In this document: positions 1-5,461 of the stretch, in pieces
Position numbering within the stretch: position 1 is the stretch's first letter
How the letters are laid out: the number at the start of each line of letters is the position of its first letter
Origin: DASVXQ01 sp046727955
GTDB taxonomy: Bacteria; Actinomycetota; CALGFH01
Reading direction: 5' to 3'
Assembly (NCBI GenBank): GCA_046727955.1
Contig: JBKPDO010000299.1
Span: 1 to 7,177, forward strand
DNA length: 7,177 nucleotides
The notes under the pieces: model-generated
The model's input: the letters and a program-made list of their open reading frames with translations, nothing else
The model's database searches: none
Told to the model about the DNA's origin: nothing
Program-made: the position numbers and the translations under genes

Positions 1-122
1 AGTTGGTCGGGGGGTGGCGGGTCGTAGTGGGCGACCCCGCTGGCGAAGGCGAGGTCGGGCAGGGCCTGGACGGCGCCCAGCGGGAGCCACGAAACAGAAG
101 TGACCGAGGACTCGATTCGCAT
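1..122 (-). CDS. conserved actinobacterial hypothetical protein, N-terminal part (runs off the left edge)
   Basis: The minus-strand frame opens with ATG at 120-122 and stays open to the window edge, giving 40 residues that start MRIESSVTSVSWLPLGAVQ and include a Pro-rich HYDPPPPDQ stretch. An AAAGGAC-type ribosome binding site lies about 7 bases before the ATG. The opening MRIESSVTSVSW resembles, from memory, an uncharacterised family of actinobacterial proteins; I know of no assigned function and no catalytic motif is visible in this fragment. The gene begins 20 bases after the cupredoxin stop codon, on the same strand, so the two are probably co-transcribed. The start is fairly secure because of the ribosome binding site and the family-like N-terminus. 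Confidence 0.75.
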   Translation of the reverse strand, partial: MRIESSVTSVSWLPLGAVQALPDLAFASGVAHYDPPPPDQ

Positions 123-142
123 GGCATCGTCCTTTGCTCTGG

Positions 143-520
143 CTAGGTCGCGACGATCCGGCCGACCATGCCCCGATGCCACGTGCAACTGAACTCCGTG
201 GAGCCCTTCGGCGCGGTGAACGTCACGGTCTTCACGTCGCCGTGGTGCATGGCCCCGGTGCTGACGTGCAGGCCCTCGATGGTGAAGTTGTGGCTCTTGT
301 CGCCCTCGTTGCGGACCTCGACCGTCACCGGCGAGCCCGCCCGCACCTCCAGGACCTGCGGCTGGAACTTGTTGTCCTCCATGAGGACCCGCACCGCGCC
401 CGGCCCGGCAGGGCCCGGCCGGACGTTGCCCGCTGCCTTTTCCCCCTGCTGGCAGCCGGCGAGCAGGATCACGAGGCCGACGGCGACCCCGACGGTCAAC
501 AGCGTCTTCCAGCGACCCAT
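143..520 (-). CDS. cupredoxin-domain lipoprotein (type 1 copper site)
   Basis: A predicted 125-residue exported copper protein. Residues 1-23 form a lipoprotein signal peptide: short basic start (MGRWK), hydrophobic run, then a lipobox LLAGC with the lipidated Cys at 23. The rest is one cupredoxin domain; His77 (in SHNF), Cys112, His115 and Met118 (in CTWHRGM) match the usual His-Cys-His-Met type 1 copper ligands. It probably acts as an electron carrier or copper binder on the outer face of the membrane; the redox partner is unknown. The start at 520 is chosen because it puts the signal peptide at the N-terminus and has a GGGAGG site 6-7 bases upstream. An in-frame ATG at 620, also with a good ribosome binding site (AAGG), would add 33 polar residues before the signal peptide. 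It is probably in an operon with the downstream gene at 1-122. Confidence 0.85.
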   Translation of the reverse strand: MGRWKTLLTVGVAVGLVILLAGCQQGEKAAGNVRPGPAGPGAVRVLMEDNKFQPQVLEVRAGSPVTVEVRNEGDKSHNFTIEGLHVSTGAMHHGDVKTVTFTAPKGSTEFSCTWHRGMVGRIVAT

Positions 521-684
521 CTGGATCCCTCCCGATCCGACCTTGCCGAGCTGCGGCGACCGCGGCGGCTGCGGAAGCTCGCCCTGTCCGTCGATGCCGG
601 ACTTGTGCTGCGCGTTCATGTCGTCACCTTCCTTGTTCCAAGCCCTGCGTGGGCGCCTCGGGTGTTCATGCCGGTGTGGATGGC

Positions 685-849
685 TCACAGTGGTCGTGGC
701 GGGCGCACGGCGGTGTGCCGGGCCGGCTCGTCCAGCTCGGCGGGGCGGCGGCCGGCGGCCCATACCAGGTGGCCAAGGTCGCGGCGGAAGGCGTCGTGGA
801 AGGCCACTATCAGCGTCAGGTCCAGGTGGCTGGTCGCCTCGCTGGTCAT
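685..849 (-). pseudogene. truncated hemerythrin-like protein (N-terminal stub, 54 codons)
   Basis: The frame starts with ATG at 847-849 after a strong AAAGGAG site 7 bases away and encodes 54 residues beginning MTSEATSHLDLTLIVAFHDA. The segment LDLTLIVAFHDAFRRDLGHL resembles the first helix of actinobacterial hemerythrin-type proteins, where the His of the FHDA segment (His18) is an iron ligand. Those proteins normally run to about 150-200 residues with further HxxxE/H motifs. Here similarity stops after about residue 48 and TGA follows at 685-687. I read the other two frames downstream to the cupredoxin and found no continuation, so the C-terminal part seems deleted rather than frameshifted. 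It cannot form the diiron site. It could still be expressed as a peptide given its intact start. The next gene, the cupredoxin, lies 164 bases downstream. Confidence 0.5.
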
Positions 850-998
850 CGGCGTGCTCCTTTCGTGTGTCCTTGCGCCGCAGCAGTGCGGCCACGGTGG
901 CATCGGGTGGGCTCGCCCACATCGGCCGGGTGGACCATTCGGCCGGGTGGCTGGCCAAATGGTCCGGCCGGACCATGCCGCCGAACCGTGGCCGGCGG
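850..998 (-). promoter_or_regulatory. dyad-rich spacer upstream of the hemerythrin stub, possible operator
   Basis: This 149-bp spacer lies between the LuxR-type gene and the hemerythrin stub. It holds a perfect 18-bp palindrome, ATGGTCCGGCCGGACCAT, at 959-976. Its half-site GGACCAT occurs once more at 932-938, so GGACCATT (932-939) can also pair with AATGGTCC (958-965). A direct repeat CGGCCGGGTGG sits at 923-933 and 940-950, and a separate dyad GTGGGC-TC-GCCCAC at 907-920. No convincing -10/-35 pair is visible and no T-run follows the hairpin, so an operator or RNA switch is more likely than a terminator. The function is inferred from symmetry only. Confidence 0.4.
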
Positions 999-1220
999 TC
1001 AGCCACCCCCGCTGCTGCGCTGCTGGACCACCCAGGCGGCGATCTGTACCCGTGAAGCGAAGCCCAGCTTGGTCAGGACGTGGGCAACGTGGTGGGCGAT
1101 GGTCGGGCGGCTCAGGTACAGCCGCCGCGCGATCGCGGGGTTGGACAGGCCTTCGGTCACCAGTGCGGCCACCTCCAGCTCGCGAGGCGACAGCTCGCTG
1201 ATCGTCGCGTACCGGCTCAT
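999..1220 (-). CDS. stand-alone LuxR/GerE-type DNA-binding regulator
   Basis: A 73-residue protein that is almost entirely a LuxR C-terminal helix-turn-helix. Residues 9-63 carry the hallmarks: LSPRELEVAALVTEGLSN (helix 1 and the family's conserved Glu), PAIARRLYLSRPTIAHHV (recognition helix region), then HVLTKLGFASRVQIAAWV. There is no receiver, PAS or ATPase domain, so it lacks a recognisable signal input and could act as a constitutive or partner-dependent DNA binder. The ATG at 1218-1220 is preceded by GAGGAG 5 bases away; an in-frame extension to 1265 is possible but lacks a comparable site. It lies downstream of a promoter-like segment shared with the ATPase operon, and upstream of the hemerythrin stub and cupredoxin genes. 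Autoregulation and control of the ATPase operon are plausible inferences. Confidence 0.85.
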   Translation of the reverse strand: MSRYATISELSPRELEVAALVTEGLSNPAIARRLYLSRPTIAHHVAHVLTKLGFASRVQIAAWVVQQRSSGGG

Positions 1221-1263
1221 ACGGTCTCCTCGTCGTGGGCGGTGCGGCCTTGGTTTCGCCAGC

Positions 1264-1372
1264 ACGCTAGAGGCCGCGACCGGGTCGGGTCGTCACCCGG
1301 GAGAGCCGTTTCGGGTGGGCTCCTGCCGGCCGGGCGGGGCTGGGCGGTAGCCGAAGGGAGTAGCGGGGTAGC
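1264..1372 (-). promoter_or_regulatory. promoter-like regulatory segment, copy A (upstream of the LuxR-type gene)
   Basis: Read on the plus strand, this segment has GTAGC at 1347-1351 and 1360-1364 (8 bases between), a third GTAGC at 1368-1372, and a dyad CGGGT-CGTC-ACCCG at 1286-1299. ACGCTA at 1264-1269 reads on the minus strand as the -10-like TAGCGT. No good -35 hexamer sits 17 bases from it; the dyad covers that place, as an activator site would. The start codon lies about 45 bases past the -10. Copy B at 5361-5461 keeps the same elements at the same distances (61 bases from dyad to repeat, 22 from dyad to -10). Similarity between the copies continues outward to about 1400. Confidence 0.5.
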
Positions 1373-1460
1373 AGCGGTGCAGCCTCGGCCCGCTCCGGCC
1401 TGGCTCGAAGAACAGGGCGAGCCGACGTTGCCGCAGCCGTCGCTTGAAGAGGCGACCGCG

Positions 1461-2220
1461 TCAGCGGAGCAGGCCGAGCTCGCGGGCGCGGGCGGTTGCC
1501 TCGGTGCGGTTGGCCGCGCCCAGCTTGTCGAGGATGTGGGCGACGTGCTTTTTGACGGTGTTGACCGCCACCACCAGCTCCTTGGCGATCTGCTGGTTGG
1601 GCTTGCCCGCCGCCAGCAGGCGCAGCACCTCCAGCTCCCGCTCGCTCAGCGGCTCCACCAGGCCAGGCACAACCGTCGTGCTTGGTCCCCGTAGGTAGGC
1701 AACTGGCCGCGGTGGCCTGCTGAAAGGCGCGCACCAGCCGGCCCAGATAGCCAAGCGGGATACCACGGGCGGCGGCCTGCTGGGTCCGCTGGGCGGCGAT
1801 GAGCCGGCCGACCAGGGCGCCCATCGGCGCGCCCTGGTCGACGAAGACCCGCACATAGCCCTGGGGCCAGGCCAGCGTGAGCGCCCCGGCCAGGACGGCC
1901 ACCGCGCCGGCCTCCTCGCCACTGGCCGCCAGCGCCAGCGCCCGCAGCGCCTGGATCTCGATCAGGCTGCCAGTCCGCTGCTGGGTCGCCGTCAGGGCGT
2001 GCAGCCGCTCCAGCAGCCCAAGGGCGTAGTCGGGCCGGTCCTGGGCGAGCAGCACCCGCACCAGCACCAGATGCTCCCCCTCTTGCTGATAGCCCACCTC
2101 GTCGTCCGGACGGAGACCGCGCTCCTGGGTCCAGCGGGGTAGGTACAGCTTGGTGGCCAGCAGCCCATCCGGGCGGCCAGCACCCGCCTGCTCAAGCGAC
2201 GGTGTGGGCGGTTCAGCCAT
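1461..2220 (-). pseudogene. LAL (LuxR/MalT family) transcriptional regulator remnant: internal deletion plus frameshift
   Basis: Full-length LAL regulators have about 900 residues: an N-terminal LLATKL-type motif, a P-loop ATPase, TPR-like repeats and a C-terminal LuxR helix-turn-helix. Here the frame from ATG 2218-2220 reads MAEPPTPSLEQAGAGRPDG then LLATKLYLPR, and jumps at about 2134-2140 straight into WTQERGLRPDDE. That is family sequence normally found roughly 600 residues later, so the ATPase with its Walker motifs and most repeats are gone, in frame. The C-terminal repeats continue (LVLVRVLLAQDRPDYALGLL) to about 1740. A single shift between about 1680 and 1740 then moves the helix-turn-helix (EPLSERELEVLRLLAAGK, VNTVKKHVAHILDKLGAANR) into another frame, ending at TGA 1461-1463. 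The start is uncertain: TTG at 2326-2328 with GGAGG before it is also in frame. It cannot sense through the usual ATPase. Confidence 0.7.
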
Positions 2221-2403
2221 CGCGCACTGCCCCAGTTCTCGCCAAAGCCCAGATGCGCCGCTGCGAGCCCGATAGTCCCTTCGATTACCGGCCAGGCCTC
2301 CGCCAGGCTGGCAGAAGTCCACCCACAATGTCACCTCCAGGTGAAGGTACGGCGGCGGTGAGCTGATCGTCGGCTACCAGTTACCACCAGGGAGCATTTC
2401 GGT
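2221..2403 (-). other. spacer between the ATPase and the LAL remnant
   Basis: No gene is evident in these 183 bases. A short dyad, TCACCT-CC-AGGTGA, lies at 2331-2344; its two-base centre makes it an operator candidate rather than a terminator hairpin. On the minus strand a GGAGG within it precedes TTG at 2326-2328, which is in frame with the LAL remnant and is a possible alternative start. No GC hairpin with a T-run was found after the ATPase stop. Confidence 0.3.
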
Positions 2404-3025
2404 TCAGAGACCATGGCTGACGCCAGGCGTGGCCGCACCGTCTGCGGGTGGGTAGCGGCGTTTGGCCAACTCGTTGGCCAGGACGTACAGGGCCGTGAGC
2501 CCGACCAGGACGCCAAGGATGCGGGCGGGGACGGCGGCCAGCCCCAGCGGTCCGGCCAGCGGGCTGTAGGGCAGGGCCAGCGTGATGGCGGCGACGGCGA
2601 TGGACGAGCCCAGCAGGGCCCGGCCGGGCCGGCTCCGCCAGAACGGCCGCTTGGTGCGCAGCACCAGCATCACGGCCAGCTCGGTGACGGTCGACTCGAT
2701 GAACCAGCCGCTGCGAAACAGCGAAGCGCCCGCGTGGAACCCCAGCCGCAGGGTCAGGAAGGTCAGGATGTCGGACACCGAGCTGATCAGACCGAAGATG
2801 ATCATGAAGGTGCGGATGGACCCCAGGTTCCATGCACGGGGCTGTTGGAGCTGCTCGGGGTCCACGCTGTCGCCCGCGATGGTCGTGCCGGGAATATCGG
2901 ACAGGAAGTTCAGCCGCAGGATCTGGCGGGGCAGCAGCGGCAATAACGGCAGGAAGCCGGCGGCGGTCGCCATGCTGAGCACGTTGCCGAAGTTGGCGCT
3001 GGTAGTGACCCGGATGTACTTGAGG
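2404..3025 (-). CDS. MgtA-type ATPase, segment 5: C-terminal membrane domain
   Basis: This frame carries LKYIRVTTSANFGNVLSMATAAGFLPLLPLLP, then LNFLSDIPGTTIAGDSVDPEQL, FMIIFGLISSVSDILTFLTL, a WFIESTVTELAVMLVLRTKRPF segment and further hydrophobic helices, ending with GVSHGL and TGA at 2404-2406. This is the M5-M10 region of the MgtA/MgtB family, with the SANFGN motif that helps define it. The first ATG in frame, at 2980-2982, lies inside the SANFGNVLSM helix, so independent translation would be meaningless. Confidence 0.65.
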
Positions 3026-3210
3026 GGTTGGCAAAGGTCTGCCGGCCAAGGCGCACGCCGTCGGCGACCACCGCAAGGCTCTTGTCGAGCAGCACGATGG
3101 CGGCCGACTGCTTGGCGACGTCGACCGCGGTGTCGACCGAGATGCCGACGTCGGCGGCGTGCAGGGCGGCCGCGTCGTTGATCCCGTCACCGAGGAAGCC
3201 GACGACCTGC
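3025..3210 (-). CDS. MgtA-type ATPase, segment 4: hinge motif GDGIND
   Basis: A stretch of about 60 residues reads VVGFLGDGINDAAALHAADVG, SVDTAVDVAKQSAAIVLLDKSL and GVRLGRQTFAN. The GDGINDAAAL hinge with its Mg2+-binding Asp residues is complete. It has no start codon of its own that makes sense and exists only as part of the ATPase. After TFAN the family expects TLKYIR; the bases AACCCCTCAAG lack one base compared with AAC-ACC-CTC-AAG. Confidence 0.55.
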
Positions 3211-3705
3211 GCTGGGCGCGCAGGGCCCGCACGATGCGCTGCTTGTGGAGCGGCTCGACCTCGGCGAACACCACCGTGTCGGCGGCACGGCCCGCAAGCG
3301 CCACTTGGTCGAGGCGGTCGATGTCGGCGCCGGTCAGCAGGCGCGCGGCATCCAGCCCCACGGCGGCGGCAACCTTGCGGGCGGCCAGCCGGTTGTCGCC
3401 GGTGACCAGCCGGACCGAGACGGCCTGGCGGGCCAGCCGACCGATGGCCTGGGCGGCGCCGGGCTTGGGCGGGTCCAGAAAGGCCAGCAGGCCCCGCAGC
3501 GTCATCTGGGTCTCGTCGGCCGCACCGTCCAGCCGGGTCCTGTCCAGGGGCCAGGTGGCCAGGGCGAGCACGCGGTAGCCGTCACCGCTGAGCTTGGCGA
3601 ACCGCTGCTCCAGCCCCGCCATGGCCTGGCCCAGCGGCACAGTCTGGCTGTCGACCTCGGCACTGGCGCACACCTGCAGCACCTTGTCGAACGCGCCCTT
3701 TGGTG
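3208..3705 (-). CDS. MgtA-type ATPase, segment 3: nucleotide-binding and P domain
   Basis: In this frame the protein reads KGAFDKVLQVCASAEVD, LSGDGYRVLALATW, LRGLLAFLDPPKPGA, VRLVTGDNRLAARKVA and VFAEVEPLHKQRIVRALRAQ, all typical of the ATP-binding and P domains. The frame remains open far beyond this in both directions, but outside these limits it is out of register with the family. After ALRAQ the family sequence VVGFLGDGIND appears one frame over, which implies one base lost near 3208-3213. Confidence 0.6.
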
Positions 3706-4403
3706 ACCAGCAGCGGCGTGCCGTGGCCGCCGACCAGCACGCTGAGCCGTTTGCGCTGGAAGTCATAGGGGATCTCGCCCAGCCGGACCCCCGCCTGGAT
3801 CGGTCTCGCGCCAGCCAGGATCGCCTGGTCGAGCGGGTTGGGAAAGCCGCGCTGCAGGCCGGCGTTGAGCCTGGCCAGCCCAAGCACCTCCTGGCTGGGC
3901 CGACCGGCCAGGTCAAGCGCGCTGTCCAGCCGCACGGCACCGGCGGTGATGGTGCCGGTCTTGTCGGTGCACAGCACCGTCATGGCGCCAAAGTCCTCGA
4001 TGGCGTCCAGGCGCTTGACGATGACCTGCTCGGCCGCCATCCGCCTGGCCCCGGCGGCAAGGCTGATGCTCACGATCACCGGCAGCAGCTGCGGGGTGAG
4101 CCCGACGGCCAGCGCCAGCGAGAACAGCAGCGATTCCACCACGGGACGGTGCAGCACCAGGTTGATCACGAAGATCGCGGTGACCAGCACCACTATCGCC
4201 CGCACCAGCAGCACACCGAACGCGGTGATCCCGCGCTCAAAGCCGGTCGGGAGCCTGCGGGCACCCAGCCGCGCGGACACGGCGCCGAACTGCGTCGCCC
4301 GCCCGGTCCTGGCCACGACCGCCTGGCCCGCGCCGCTGACCACGTGGGTGCCCATGAACAGGCTGTTGGAGCGGCCCGCCAGCGGGGTGGCGGCGGCGGT
4401 CAC
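3702..4403 (-). CDS. MgtA-type ATPase, segment 2: M3-M4 and phosphorylation site
   Basis: The frame is open from GTG 4401-4403; family-like sequence runs to KG at about 3702, after which the frame continues as nonsense to 3582. It contains two membrane helices (VLLVRAIVVLVTAIFVINLVL; LLFSLALAVGLTPQLLPVIV) and CTDKTGT, whose Asp is the phosphorylated residue, about residue 147 of the segment. The next part resumes as KGAFDKVL if one T of TTT at 3699-3701 is removed. Confidence 0.65.
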
Positions 4404-4984
4404 GCCGGGCGCTTGTCGACCGGGTAGGACTCGCCGGTCAGCGCCGCCTGGTCGACTAGCAGGCCGTGGGAGGCAAGCACCCGGCAGTCGGCCGGCACGA
4501 TATCACCGGCGCGCAGCACCACCAGGTCGCCGACCACGACCTGCTCGGCGGGCACCGAGATCTCCCGGCCGTCACGGCGGACCTCGACTTCGACCCGGAC
4601 CTGGGCCAACAGCGCGTCCACGGCCTGTCCCGCCGTGCGCTCCTGCCAGAAGCCCAGCGCCCCGCTGGCGGCCACGATCACCAGGATGATCAGCCCGTCG
4701 GCGGCGTCGCCCAGCGCCATCGACAGCACCGTGGCCGCCACCAGGATCAGCACGATCGGGCTGGTGAACTGTGCCAGCAGCAGCCGCAGGCCACGGTGCG
4801 GGTGCGCCACCTCGATGGTGTTGGGCCCATCGCGCGCCAGCCGCCGTGCCGCCTCCTCGGCCGGCAGGCCCTCGGTGCTTGCCGCCGTCTCGGCGAGCAA
4901 CTGGTCCAGGGGCAGCGACCAGAACGCATCTGGCTCTGGCTTCCGCGTCATCTGCGCAGCGGGTCTCAGCGAGCTCACCACCAT
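4400..4984 (-). CDS. MgtA-type ATPase, segment 1: N-terminus, first membrane pair, actuator domain
   Basis: This open stretch of 194 residues ends at TGA 4400-4402. It holds the FWSLPLDQLLAE entry motif, the EEAARRLARDGPN segment of the cation-ATPase N-terminal domain, two hydrophobic helices (IVLILVAATVLSMAL and LIILVIVAASGALGFW) and the actuator domain up to LTGESYPVDKRP. The family sequence then continues in the next frame as VTAAATPLAGRSNSLFMGT, restored by adding one C/G within the GCCGGGC run near 4405-4410. Confidence 0.7.
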   Translation of the reverse strand: MVVSSLRPAAQMTRKPEPDAFWSLPLDQLLAETAASTEGLPAEEAARRLARDGPNTIEVAHPHRGLRLLLAQFTSPIVLILVAATVLSMALGDAADGLIILVIVAASGALGFWQERTAGQAVDALLAQVRVEVEVRRDGREISVPAEQVVVGDLVVLRAGDIVPADCRVLASHGLLVDQAALTGESYPVDKRPA

Positions 4985-5019
4985 TCTCGTGCTTGGGGCA
5001 TGTGCATGCGGTGACAGGA

Positions 5020-5232
5020 TCACCGGGCTTCGATGCGGCGGACTGAGATCAGCGGCAGGTTGAGGTCGCGGACCTTGGCGAGCAGGCCGTGCAGGGCCGC
5101 CTGGTCGGCGACCGGACCGGTGATCACCGTCACGCCAGTGGGTTGGCTGCTGATCTGCATCCCGTCGAACCAGTCGGACCAGCGCTGGTCGAGGACGCCC
5201 TCGACGCGGATCTCGTAGCACACCGAACCCAT
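5020..5232 (-). CDS. conserved small actinobacterial protein (70 residues), probable ATPase-operon partner
   Basis: A 70-residue protein starting MGSVCYEIRVEGVLDQRWSD and containing WFDGMQI, TVITGPVADQAALHGLLAKVRDL and LPLISV. The alternating pattern suggests a small alpha/beta fold, with beta strands near residues 5-11, 33-39 and 60-65 and an amphipathic helix at 42-57. I recall similar small proteins in actinobacterial genomes with the same QRW-WFDG and GPVADQAALHGLL pattern, but none with a known function. It has no membrane segment or signal peptide, so it is cytoplasmic. Its ATG (5230-5232) overlaps the preceding stop codon as TGATG, so translational coupling to the 31-codon ORF is likely; the ATPase follows after 35 bases. 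A regulatory or accessory role for the transporter is inference. Confidence 0.8.
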   Translation of the reverse strand: MGSVCYEIRVEGVLDQRWSDWFDGMQISSQPTGVTVITGPVADQAALHGLLAKVRDLNLPLISVRRIEAR

Positions 5233-5327
5233 CACACCTTGTGGCGGATGCGGCGGGCCGTGCCGGCCCGCGGGTGCAGGTCGGCGATCGGTTCCCATGC
5301 CAGTTCGTGAGTCGACGCGGCGCTCAT
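5232..5327 (-). CDS. 31-codon ORF upstream of and overlapping the 70-residue gene
   Basis: ATG at 5325-5327 follows a near-perfect GGGAGGAGC ribosome binding site 5 bases away. It encodes 31 residues (MSAASTHELAWEPIADLHPR, then AGTARRIRHKV) and stops at TGA 5232-5234, which shares one base with the ATG of the next gene. The strong start and the TGATG overlap argue that it is translated. I do not recognise the peptide: it is soluble, with a basic C-terminus. It may be a leader that couples translation of the operon, a small functional protein, or the leftover N-terminus of a deleted gene, as other stubs in this window are. Confidence 0.5.
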   Translation of the reverse strand: MSAASTHELAWEPIADLHPRAGTARRIRHKV

Positions 5328-5360
5328 CCCAGCTCCTCCCGTCTTGACGCTCCCAGCGGC

Positions 5361-5461
5361 ACGATACGGACCGCCACCTGGCCGGGTCGTCACCCGCAGG
5401 GACCGTTTGCGGGGGGACTCCTGCGAGCCCGGCGGCCCGACGGGTAGCCGAAGGTGGTAGC
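5361..5461 (-). promoter_or_regulatory. promoter-like regulatory segment, copy B (upstream of the small-protein/ATPase operon)
   Basis: On the plus strand: GTAGC at 5444-5448 and 5457-5461 with 8 bases between, the dyad CGGGT-CGTC-ACCCG at 5383-5396 (14 of 14 bases identical to copy A), and ACGATA at 5361-5366, which reads TATCGT on the minus strand as a -10-like element. The distances between the parts equal those in copy A (1264-1372). The leader to the ATG at 5327 would be about 30 bases. Similarity outside the core extends to about 5500. A shared regulator, possibly LuxR-type, is inferred. Confidence 0.5.

Larger units (their letters stand above)
2404..4984 (-). pseudogene. mgtA: magnesium-transporting P-type ATPase (MgtA/MgtB family), interrupted by four single-base frameshifts
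   Basis: Joining five frame segments gives about 860 residues, the usual length for P3B-type ATPases, which import Mg2+ across the cytoplasmic membrane using ATP. In order: an N-terminus with FWSLPLDQLL typical of the family, two membrane helices, the actuator motif LTGES, the M4 segment GLTPQLLPVIV, the phosphorylation site CTDKTGTIT, the nucleotide-domain KGAFDKVL, TGDN, the hinge GDGINDAAAL, and a C-terminal membrane domain starting with LKYIRVTTSANFGNVLSM. Apparent indels: one base missing at about 4403-4409, one extra in TTT at 3699-3701, one missing at about 3208-3213, one missing near the GGGG at 3024-3027. All key residues survive, so sequencing errors or very recent decay are both possible. 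The start at 4984 is tentative (ATG at 4951 also fits; neither has a strong ribosome binding site). It follows the 70-residue gene by 35 bases, so an operon is likely. Substrate specificity is family inference. Confidence 0.85.

Noticed and set aside
134..1350. Long plus-strand open frames opposite the cupredoxin and LuxR genes
   Set aside because: Composition is Arg/Pro/Ala-rich with no recognisable motifs or fitting ribosome binding sites. They are antisense shadows of GC-rich genes.
1296..1463. Open frame continuing past the LAL stop codon to the dyad of copy A
   Set aside because: It begins directly after a stop codon and has no plausible start. Its similarity to the frame in copy B follows from the DNA repeat.
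4080..4110. TPQLLP instead of the TPEMLP of enterobacterial MgtA in helix M4
   Set aside because: As far as I recall, TPQLLP occurs in many MgtA-like ATPases outside enterobacteria, so it is not a sign of lost function.
3024..4409. Programmed ribosomal frameshifting in the ATPase
   Set aside because: The four shifts need changes in different directions at sites without slippery heptamers, and no such mechanism is known for this family. Indels or read errors fit better.
2413..4689. Long plus-strand open frames opposite the ATPase
   Set aside because: They mirror the ATPase codon periodicity and show no domain features. The minus strand carries clear P-type ATPase motifs.
5405..5435. Possible DosR-type box (GGGACT...) in copy B
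   Set aside because: Only one half resembles the mycobacterial motif and the other copy does not keep it.
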